Part shown: in pieces, positions 55,336 through 64,000 of the stretch
Numbering within the stretch: the first letter of the stretch is position 1
Layout of the letters: each line of letters begins with the position of its first letter
Origin: Ctenosaura bakeri
Lineage: Eukaryota; Chordata; Lepidosauria; Squamata; Iguanidae
Assembly (NCBI GenBank): GCA_948474755.1
Contig: CAOLHI010000395.1
Span: forward strand, 62,001-126,000
Direction: 5' to 3'
DNA: 64,000 nt
The notes under the pieces: generated by a model
The model's input: only the letters and a program-made list of their open reading frames with translations
What the model was told of the DNA's origin: nothing
The model's database searches: none
Made by a program: the position numbers and the translations under genes

Positions 55336-58112
55336 CTGCTATAATCACTACAACACAATAAATGTCCTTCTATATCACACCAAAGTACTAGTTTCTATTG
55401 ATTAAATAGAGAACATTGATCCAACAGCTGCATATTGAATCAACACATAAGTAAATCTCATTGTTTTATTGGGTTAGGTCTACTCAGGACTAACAACAGG
55501 ATTTTGAACCACAATCCACATCCTATTTCCTATGTGGAATCCAGTCAATCCAGCACAGAAACCTTAGGAGGAGTTTTGTTATTTCATATACTCCCACTCC
55601 ATGATACAGTATAAATTGTGAGAAATGCCATTTAATTGGTAAGAGATATACTTTCTAATATCAAGATCATACACTTATGGCTGGAAGGCCTGTGGAGTCT
55701 AACTGGAAGTTGTGCCATAAGACAGACCACCTTAGCATGGCCAGGTTGTAAGTTCAAAAGGATTAGACGGAAAGCCCCAGGACTGATGGCCTCGCAATAA
55801 TCATCTCAATGACCCAACCTTCACATACAATAGTAAACATGACTGCCCCAGTGAAGCAACCATTGATCATCATCCTGTAACCTCTTTCCTCACCTTCCCA
55901 GACATTAAGAGACTCCCATCAATGCTTTGTCACCTGAAGTTAATACCATTAGTCCATTCCAGACCTCTTTTGTTCACTCCCATCAGGGTAGGAAACAGGG
56001 TGCTTAAACTCTGGCTCCAAACCTGACAATTCATAGTGTCTTGGATGCACATAGGCATGTCACTCTGTCCATTGGCTTCCAAGTTCTCATGCCCTGTGCT
56101 ACCCTCAAATTCTTGTTTGATTCATCTTGCTTTGATCTTCTGTTTTTGGAATGGCAATTATCACCCACTTCACCCCAACATTTCTCATTATTTAACATTT
56201 CTCTCATTTACCTTCACTAGCCTTGTGTGGTTTGTGTGCTTGCTTGATTGCTTGCATGTATTTGTGAATTTCCTCAATAAAAACATTCTTTTGACTCTCA
56301 ACTGGTGTCTTGCAGCTAGTACTGGTATACACAGGTAGAAAGGTGCTCAGGTAAGCCCCTCTCTCACAGGCCTCCTTTGAGTTTTAATTCCCCACCTTTT
56401 TAAGGAGATGATGGCATTGCTGGAGGACCTCAAGATCCCTCACTTTTTGGATTAATAGTTTCCCCTTTTATAATGTTGAATTGGGTCATTACTTCACCTA
56501 GCCCAATTTTGTCAATACTGACTGGTAGCAGTTCATTAGCTTCTGAGCCAAGATTGTTTCTTCAGACTAATGTAAAGATGCCATGAATCAAACACGGACA
56601 ATTATCCATGCAAAGCATGCACTCTTACCATGTGTGTGTGCATGCAGGCATTAGTGATTGTGTCCTTTTAAAAAGTGATGGATGACTCTCATATGCTTTG
56701 AAGGATCAGAGAATGAAATTTTGCAGAGGTTAAAACCTCATAACTTGTCTGCAGAGGGAATAAAGCATTCTTTTATCAGTGCCACAATCACAGAGGATAA
56801 AACTATCAATAACTACTAGTCATTGTGGCTATATATCATAGATCTGTGTGACTGCTTTAGACAAATCTCAACTTGAATTGGTCCAGTTCAGCTCAGTTTG
56901 GATCTGAATCTGGATCAGGATGAGGTTCAAAGCAGGTGGGATCAGCCTGATTTGAAACTGGAGCTGAACAGCCTGGTCTGAAGTGATTTAGACTGATTCA
57001 GACCAGCAGTGGGAGTAGGGATGGGGAGAGACAGATAGCCAGTCTCCAGCTCTAATGTATAAGGAAGAGGACTTGGTGTGGTGATAGAGAGGGGAAGGAA
57101 TGATGCTGAATCAGTGTCATGACAACTTCACTTTCCAGTTGCGGAAAGAATCTCACCAACACTTTCCAGTAATGGTGTTGAATATGGGGGGGTGGGGGGT
57201 GCATGAGGTCACTGAACTGTGTGTTCTGCCCTGCAGGTCTGTGAATTTTTTCTGGACCTAATTGGTACCAGCAGATATCTGCCTGCCTACCTTTCTACCA
57301 CTCTGCTTTTTAGTATAGTGCCTTTGGTCATATCCTTAGCTCTTTAGCTATGCCCTTCATTGCACCTATGCTTCAACTTTGACCCTTGGAAATAAATGGA
57401 AAATACTCCTAGCTTTGTCTCCTTACTTTTTACCTCCACTTTCTTTCTGTTTCCTCATGTGTGTGTTCATGAGCTACATATCCCCAGTCTCTTACAGTGC
57501 AAACAATAGACATAAATCACAGAAAGCAATATGAACTGTTAGGACTGGATACTCAAGTAATTCTCCACTATTTTTCCACTTGATGGAAACAGGCTGTTTT
57601 CTGAGCAATTTCCTTTCTGGTGGGAGAAAGTCTTCAAAAACCATGTCATTTTTGAACCCTATTTGTGATGCAGAGCTCATTCTGTACAAAATTTGCTTCT
57701 GGTGGGAGGGAATTCCTTAGCTTAGAAGCAGCCACCTGGAAGGCCTCCTCCTATGTCCTCACCAAACATGCTTCTGATAGGAATGAGACTGAAAGAAAGT
57801 TCCCCACTATCAAAGAAACTTGGGCTGCTCATATTGATAGATATAATATTTCAGATAATCTGGACTCAAGGCATGTACACCAAGCACTGTCTATCTTCTA
57901 AAACAATGAGCTCCACAGGATTCTGACCAACTGACCTACCTGCAGACTTCCAATATATATGTGAATGACCAGTATGGAAAAAAAGAATGGTAGACTTTGT
58001 AGGACACTATTGTGCTCCAGCATAACCCTTCTTTGTTCATTCTTCCCCAGTTGTTTTTCTGCTGGTTGAGTTGCACTTTCATCCACTCAACCACCTGTCT
58101 CTCCCATCAGAC
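55336..58112. other. No recognisable gene
   Basis: Small things only: a GTGTGTGT tract at 56632-56640, a region at 56880-57010 dense in TGGATCTGAATC / GATTCAGACC words that looks like a decayed inverted repeat, and a G-rich run at 57186-57200. The 78-codon frame at 57665-57901 is of balanced composition but unrecognised. Confidence 0.35.
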
Positions 58113-58361
58113 TCACAGGCACTGATTTATTTCATAGTAACTATACATTGCTAGCGTGCGTGGCTGGAAGGATCTGCCTTGACAAATCTTGTCTCTGTCC
58201 AGGGTGTAAGCAGCATGAAGTTTGCAACACTGATTGATTTCAAAACCTGCCCTATGGGGAGTCAAAGCTTTCTTTTCAATTGGTGTCTCTGATACAGTAG
58301 GAAGCAGCAGGGGTACAGTCAAGATAGTCAAGACAAGACACCAGACCTGGACTGAAAACAA
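58113..58361 (-). other. 82-codon frame with signal-peptide-like N-terminus (uncertain)
   Basis: The predicted product starts MFSVQVWCLVLTILTVPLLL, a hydrophobic stretch of the length and make-up of a secretion signal. A polar remainder of about 55 residues follows, with a CC pair and two further cysteines. No Kozak-like context was evaluated, no family is recognised, and it could equally be chance: LTL-rich words arise easily from CTTGTCTTGACTATCTTGAC. A 3' splice-like TTTGTTTTCAG lies at its start on the minus strand. I do not call it a gene. Confidence 0.12.
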
Positions 58362-58794
58362 AGGTCTCTATTTGAAACACAACTCAAATGGGCCCCATAC
58401 AGGTTGACAGTCTCCCTTGATCTCTGCTTCACGAACCAAGTAGAAGGAAACTGTCTCACTTGGCTTAGATGGGAAGATCCGGAGGTTTCAGATTAGGGGG
58501 TAGAGCAGCAAATGTGCTAACAGAGAAAACAGTCTGTGAATTTCATCTATGATGCAACCTTACAAAAGGTGGCAGAGGGTGGCAACTGTGTCATTAGGTT
58601 GGCAAATCCATTCTGAGTTTCAATATGAACTTTTCACTATCTCCCAAATATATTCTGCACCTTGGCATTTAGACTAAAAAACAAGAGTGGATTCAGCACT
58701 GCACTTACATAACAGTCACCAGCTACCACTTCTTTTTGCTATTAGCTATCAATTTGACCTTGAATTACTGTGACTATAAATGAGAACCCTCCAA
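58362..58794. other. Spacer
   Basis: No features recognised. Confidence 0.3.
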
Positions 58795-58858
58795 AATCCC
58801 TGGTTGTCAATTGCCCCGTGCAGGTCTTGCAGACTTGGGGCCATGGCTTCCTTGATTG

Positions 58859-58889
<31 letters not shown>

Positions 58890-58935
58890 TAATCTGTAAT
58901 GCAGTCTTCCTCCTTTCTTACCATATTCCAGAAGT
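58795..58935 (-). mobile_element. BovB/RTE LINE fragment with internal (AATC)n expansion
   Basis: CAGGTCTTGCAGACTTGGGG, CCATGGCTTCCTTGATTGAA and TAATGCAGTCTTCCTCC are the complement of the BovB ORF2 end also present at 45170-45250. Between them the natural GATTGAGTCAATCC has expanded into an (AATC)n run at 58855-58891. Confidence 0.7.
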
Positions 58936-60871
58936 TCAGAATACCCCAAAGAAGTTAATAATTAATAAATAATAAATAAATAATATTTTCTATCCAGAGA
59001 GTTACACTATGAACAATGGCCTAAATGCAGCGTCTAGTCCCAACTTGAATAGACCCATGGGATCCAAATGAACTTGGCAAACTGACACTTATATTAGTCC
59101 CATTGACACAATGGTTTCACCCCAGTTGGAAGTAACAAGTGGATTTAGCACATAACTTCTACTGAAACCCCTCAAGAAAGGACATATTGATCATATTCTC
59201 TTGAGGTGTTTTTAAGAGGGAGGAGAAGGACCCAACCTTATTCACATGAAACCAATGACTCAATGGCCTGAATCTTCGTGGTTTATCCCAACTAGAGGAG
59301 ATCTAGGGCTCAATTGTTGAATGGTAAATCAAAGGCAAATCTCACTGATTCAACTGGATCTCTCTAGTGGAAAATAGCAATAAGATTTAGGCAAAGATGT
59401 TCTTGGGCAGAGATGAAGAGACTGAAATTCAACAATAGAGGGCTGCTATGAAAAGAGTCTTGTAGAGTCTTGGGTTCATTTCACAGCTTCAAGGTATGAA
59501 CCTCATTGAGAGAACACAGACAGTCTGTTTTTCACAGCCTGACCTATCTAACAGACTTCACCATGAGTACCTCACAGGTTTGCTGTGAACATACAGGAAA
59601 GAGGTCATCCCACCATGGATTGCATGATAAGCTCATTGGAGGAAAAGGATCACACATTTGAGCAGCAGACATACATAATGGTATTCTCTTGAATTTTTCC
59701 TTTTCTGGTGTGCTCTTTTGGTGACTGCTGGCGATCACTGTTGGGAGCAGGGGAAGAAGAAGAAGGGTAAAATAACCTGTTGTAACGAACAAGTTAGATG
59801 CAGGGCAACTTGGATGAGTCCAGTTCCCAACAGAATGGCTGCTCATCTGTTTCTGAGCTGCTGTTACAGCTCCGTCCCTCTGTGCTCAGACACTCATGCT
59901 TTGTGCCAGGGTAGTTGCAATTTATTACTGAGATAATGTGTCCCATAGCTCAGAGGCAGCCAGAAACCGAAAAACAAAACAAAGAACATTCCAAATCCTC
60001 TGGCTGGGAATCAAGATCCTTTCAATAAGGAATAATAATAGTAAGGGATCTGAATAGTGAGAAAATGAACTTTTTTGCATGCAGAAGAGGAAAGGCTCAA
60101 CTGAAAGAGAGAACACATAGCATATGTCCTCTTAAACCTTCATAATCTTTTCATATGCTAATGTATATGTATAGACTTGGATTTAGAATTAATTACTAGA
60201 GTCTAAATTGGAAGCTCCATGGTGGGAAAGACTGCTCATTGATCAGAGAATCTGTCCTGAATCCTATAACTTAGTCCCAGCTAGGCTATACTCATCAAAT
60301 ACAGTATTGAAAGTCCCACTGATTTAATGCAGGTATGGGCCACTGTGGGGGGATCTTAGAGAACTGTACTTCCTCCTTTCTAATTTTTGGTATGGGGACA
60401 ATTTTGCCATCATTTTGGCCTCCTCTGAGCCATTTTGTGCCCAATGCAGCTTTTGTTTCCAAAAGGAAACAACCTGGAAGTTGACTTCTAAGTCACTTCC
60501 TGTTGAGAACAAGGCTTCTCTTGGATCTTAAATAGCCTTTGAAGGGGAAAAATAAAACATGCAAAATCTTTTATACTCCCGCCTAGTAGGACAATTGTTG
60601 TTGTTGTTGAAATTCTTGTGAATATTGTGAAAGAATTAAATGAGGGGCTGCCTTCTATAAAGTGGACAAATGGCCACTGTGCTGTGGTTGCCCTGCATTT
60701 TGCACAAACTTTGGAAGCTAGCAGTCAACAATTATCAAAGTTGTGTGCCATGAAATGAAAGAAATCAGGCAATGCAGAATTCCAGGAGAATGAGAACTTT
60801 GGTAGCATCCTTTCATGCCTACTGTCTCAGAATGGATAAGAACAGTGCTTTTGTATGAATGGAATCAGTGA
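58936..60871. other. No recognisable gene; family H remnants
   Basis: AATAAATA tract at 58960-58985. Family H-like halves lie at 59025-59130 (GTCTAGTCCCAACTTGAATA, GACCCATGGG) and 59275-59372. Frames at 59544-59936 oppose each other. Confidence 0.35.
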
Positions 60872-61646
60872 CAGTGGCAACTCCCATGCCAGCGAGGTGG
60901 CAAATCCACTGCAAGTTTTAGTCTAAACTTTAAAGCAGCTATCCAAGGGGCTAGACTTCTTTCAGTATGGTGTCTAGATCGAGGGAGGTACTGGTACCAC
61001 TCTACTCTGCTTTGGTTAGACCCCATCTTGAATACTGTGTCCAGTTCTGGGCACCCCAATTCAAGAAGGATATTGACAAGCTGGAGCAAGTCCAGAGGAG
61101 GGCGACCAAAATGGTGAGAGGCCTGGAAGACATGCCCTATGAGGATAGACTTAGAGAGCTGGGTATGTTTAGTCTGCAGAAGAGGAGGTTAAGAGGGGAC
61201 ATGATAGCCATGTTTAAATATTTGAAGGGATGCCACGTAGAGGAAAGAGGGGACTTGTTTTCTGCTGCTCCAGAGACCAGGACAAGGAGCAATGGATTTA
61301 AGCTGCAGGAAAGGAGATTCCACCTGAACCTCAGGAAGAACTTCCTGACAGTCAGGGCTGTCCGGCAGTGGAATCTGTTGCCTCGGAGTGTAGTGGAGTC
61401 TCCTTCCTTGGAGGTTTTTAAGCAGAGGCTTGATGGCCATCTGTCGGGATTGATTTGAGGGTGTTCCTGCATGGCAGGGGGTTGGACTGGATGGCCTGTG
61501 TGGTCTCTTCCAACTCTGAATTTCTATGATTCTATGATTCTAAGAATAAGGTTCAGTACCTTGGATAGATCCTTTGGGATCAATTTGGATTAAAACCTTG
61601 AGTCAATTCTCCGCACTTCTAATATGGAAGCCACCAGCTGCCACTG
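60872..61646. mobile_element. Family B palindromic MITE split by a CR1 insertion
   Basis: The left arm (60872-60966) starts CAGTGGCAACTCCCATGCC and holds AAGTTTTAGTCTAAACTTTA and AGCTATCCAAGG. The right arm (61543-61646) holds the complements TACCTTGGATAGATCC, TTTGGATTAAAACCTT and GGAAGCCACCAGCTGCCACT, closing with CACTG. The CR1 lies exactly between them, near the palindrome's centre. Confidence 0.8.
60967..61542 (+). mobile_element. CR1 LINE with intact ORF2 C-terminus
   Basis: A 163-codon frame (60967-61458) is open from the truncation point to the natural stop. It encodes the end of the CR1 reverse transcriptase protein: [20 protein letters not shown] (RT thumb-side motif), then [17 protein letters not shown], then FKYLKGC, RNGFKL-like and [20 protein letters not shown]. 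The start codon is fortuitous, because the copy is 5'-truncated. The 3' UTR ends TTGGACTGGATGGCC and two ATTCTATG units. The open frame and crisp end suggest a relatively young insertion. Catalytic RT motifs (YxDD) and the endonuclease domain are missing, so it is not autonomous. Confidence 0.95.
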
Positions 61647-63272
61647 AAACTGTATCTCTCACTAATCGGTTCTTTTTCTTTCTAACACCTGCAATACCAA
61701 TTTGTCTTTCTGGATCTTTTGTACTCTGGCTTACTCTCCAAGATACATCAGGGTCCTATAGCTAAGTACTTGTTATGTCCCTTCCGTCCACTGGTATTAT
61801 TGTTACAACTAGTTAAGGTGACAACCCAAGAATAGATGAAATTGGATTGCTGACAGCAAATTAGGTGAGTACTTTTGCATTTATCACCATGTATTTTCTA
61901 ACATCAAAGGCATTAAGTCTCACTTAATAACTTTGTATTACACCCCTATTCCTTTTAGAAGCCTGGGTTGCTCACCCATTGTGTCATCCCAGGTCACTAT
62001 GATATGTACATGATTATACAATAATGTGTAGGTGACCAATTGATTATAACTACTTGATTATCGGCTGGCTGGGAAAGAGGCATGTGAAGACTAAGTAGCA
62101 AGACCCAATGCAAGTGCCTCTGAAAATGCAGCTCTGTAAGTTACATGCATACTTCAATAGTGTGGGAAATGGCTTACTTGCAAGTAGGAGTGCCTACAAA
62201 TGGGACCATAAACCACTGTCTTCTGTGCTGAGCTTTGGAAAATTTATTTGGTTGAACTACAGAATTCCCAGAACCCTTCATTCACCGTAACCAGTTGTAC
62301 TTCTAAGCCCCGGGAATATTTATCTGAGAAGTACTGTTGCAGGAGAAGTCAGAATACAGAATCCGTAGCCGAAGCCAAATGAAATTGGATTGAAATGGAA
62401 ACCATGAAACCAAGCAAAAGAAAGAGGGGGGGCACGCAGGAAAACTTGCTATTCTGCTTAAACAAGCAGAAATACAAGTGAAAGATGCAAGAGGCAGAGT
62501 CTGGGAGGCTGAGTAGCAATCTGTTCTGGTAATTGTTCTGTCCTTGCCATATTCGATGTATCACCCTTTAATAAATCTCACTGAGTATGCTCTGCATTTG
62601 GCCTAAGCTAGACACTAATATTGTATTTTTTGCTATTAATAACTTCCCATGCTGACAATGGACTTAGGCTATAAAGATGAACTCCCTTGGACAACTTTCA
62701 GATAATGCCATAGATATATGCTTTGAGTGAGCGGCTAGCAGTATTTCAGTTTGTTTGAAGGAGAATTTGTATTCCTAAACCAGAGTCTTGTTTTTCATCG
62801 TAAGGATTGCTTTGCCTAGGATGGCACTTCTAGAGGGAGGCTGAGATCCGTTAGCTTAATCAAGTAACATATTTGCATCCCTCCTGTTACTGTAAGCACA
62901 GTTCTATGGTGGTCTATTTGAATAAATTAGGTTTTTTAACACTTTATGAAAGAAAGGGGGAGTCTTAATTTGGTAAGAGATTGCATTGCCTTGAGGATAA
63001 TCAATTGAATGCCATACACTGGTGTGGGTGGTGCCAGTGCCAGCTGTAGGCAACACCAAAGCCCAAGCTGGGCAGAACTGGAACCAATGTGTCTGCACTA
63101 GGCTAGAGCATTTGGGGTTTAATACGAGGCCAAGGGCTACAGAACACTATGTCAAGATCTCAGTATGGTCGTTGGCTTGCTGGTGTCCCATTCTTGCATT
63201 AAAGAGATTTCTTCACAGATCTTCACTGGCTCATGTAGTGCAAACCACAATACATGTCTGCTGGACTGAATT
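61647..63272. other. No recognisable gene
   Basis: No repeat family identified. A repeat-poor stretch spans 61780-62340. Frames are below 72 codons until 63022-63300 (92 codons, unrecognised). Confidence 0.35.
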
Positions 63273-63310
63273 AAGTATTAAAAAATACTTGAAGTATTAA
63301 AAAATACTTG
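63273..63310. repeat. Exact 19-bp tandem repeat of a palindrome
   Basis: AAGTATTAAAAAATACTTG occurs twice head to tail without mismatch, and each unit contains the inverted repeat AAGTATT / AATACTT. Confidence 0.9.
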
Positions 63311-63318
63311 AACAAATG

Positions 63319-63365
63319 CACACACACACACACACACACTTGTTCAAGTACACACACACACACAT
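63319..63365. repeat. Interrupted CA microsatellite
   Basis: Two CA runs are separated by CTTGTTCAAGTA, itself a palindrome that echoes the ACTTGAAC words of the preceding tandem repeat. Confidence 0.9.
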
Positions 63366-63429
63366 AGAATCCCTGGTGAGAAGAATCCTGGCTGATGAGT
63401 ATCTTTGCAATTCCACTCACACTTCATAC

Positions 63430-63720
63430 TTGGTTGCTTTGCACAGAAAATATGCATTTTTTAGTTCTGAGAAAAATAATATTTATGTGCAGAATTTTTT
63501 TTCCATGCATAGAAAATGGTGGTCCCCCCCCCGTGCATTACAGTCTTCAAAGAATATGCTGATTGGAAAAGGCTGTTTTCTGATCCAATTAACCACATGA
63601 AGTGTGTTGCACAGAGAATTGCAAATAGTCTTCAAAAACTGTACAATATTTGAAAACGTTTTCAGAGTAAGAAGAAAACTGCTAAAATTGCTTGCTGACT
63701 CCTTTTGGAAGAAAATTCAG
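63430..63720 (+). repeat. Family G dispersed repeat
   Basis: GCACAGAAAATATGCATTTT, TTATGTGCAGAATTTTTT and the closing GAAGAAAACTGCTAAAATTG, CTCCTTTTGGA match 41130-41310 in order, with a C9 run at about 63525. Confidence 0.45.
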
Positions 63721-64000
63721 GAAAAATTGCATTCTTGGGCTGAACTCACTTCAATTTACCACATATCCGTAGACCAATTGTAGATCCTGCTGATGGACAT
63801 TCCCACCTCTTCCAACCTATGCTGCCATTCATATATAGGCCTAGGTGTCATCTGACCTGAGACCAATGGGGAATTGCCAATTCCTTTTTTTGCTTTGTAA
63901 CAGTTTTCATGCGTATTTTTTCCATTTCTCCAAAAATGGAAAATTGTTGAAGGTATTTTTTATCTAGAATTTGCACTAGTTGGTTGTTGTGGTTGTTGTT
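63721..64000. other. Window end; possible start of a reverse SINE
   Basis: The last bases GTTGGTTGTTGTGGTTGTTG resemble the tail of a minus-strand Sauria SINE, but the element would lie outside the window. Confidence 0.25.

Noticed and set aside
60967..61458. 163-codon plus frame as a host gene
   Set aside because: It is clearly the C-terminal end of CR1 ORF2, reported as a mobile element.

Overview
The window reads as non-coding nuclear DNA from a vertebrate, most likely a squamate reptile (lizard). The evidence is the repeat content: a full-length tRNA-derived SINE of the Sauria SINE type with A and B boxes and flanking duplications, plus CR1, L2-like, BovB/RTE and L1 fragments together, palindromic MITEs, and long ATT, ATG and GGAA microsatellites. 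That LINE mix with Sauria-type SINEs is established for squamates. The species is not determinable from the sequence. I found no prokaryotic features, no CRISPR array, no rRNA or functional tRNA gene, and no open reading frame I recognise as a host protein-coding gene. The stretch is best read as intergenic or deep-intronic DNA.

Layout. Positions 1-15 kb hold a well-bounded solo LTR (1928-2789, 4-bp duplication GGAT), a GC-rich DNA transposon (6324-6802), small CR1 and MITE fragments, and a reverse Sauria SINE. From 15 to 31 kb there is a second putative LTR in reverse orientation, a run of short MITEs starting GGCCATTTCC, a CR1 3' end, two truncated SINEs, and a 553-bp GC-rich element with a duplicated 3' end. 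From 31 to 46 kb there are more of the same MITEs, a pogo/Tigger-like inverted-end element, an inverted pair of GC-rich elements (38924-39788), a 623-bp very CpG-rich element (43685-44307), an L1 ORF2 fragment, and a BovB fragment split by a MITE. From 46 to 64 kb there are purine-rich microsatellites, a CR1 3' end on each strand, a full SINE, and a CR1 inserted inside a palindromic hAT-like MITE.

The most coherent signal is a group of non-autonomous DNA transposons with a shared terminus (GGCC[A/C]TTTYCGCAC and its complement) and 3-bp target duplications. The interiors fall into at least three unrelated types: short palindromic AT-rich copies near 180-205 bp, long GC-rich copies of 410-625 bp, and one intermediate palindrome. 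The 3-bp duplications read directly are AAA, TAA, CAA, TAC, TGT and CTA. One transposase source acting on several unrelated interiors would explain this. I could not place the group in a known superfamily.

Several single-copy stretches rich in homeodomain- and POU-like motifs (for example 42360-42545 and 47090-47450) are candidate conserved non-coding elements. That is inference only and needs a cross-species alignment. Element boundaries that lack a visible target duplication are approximate.
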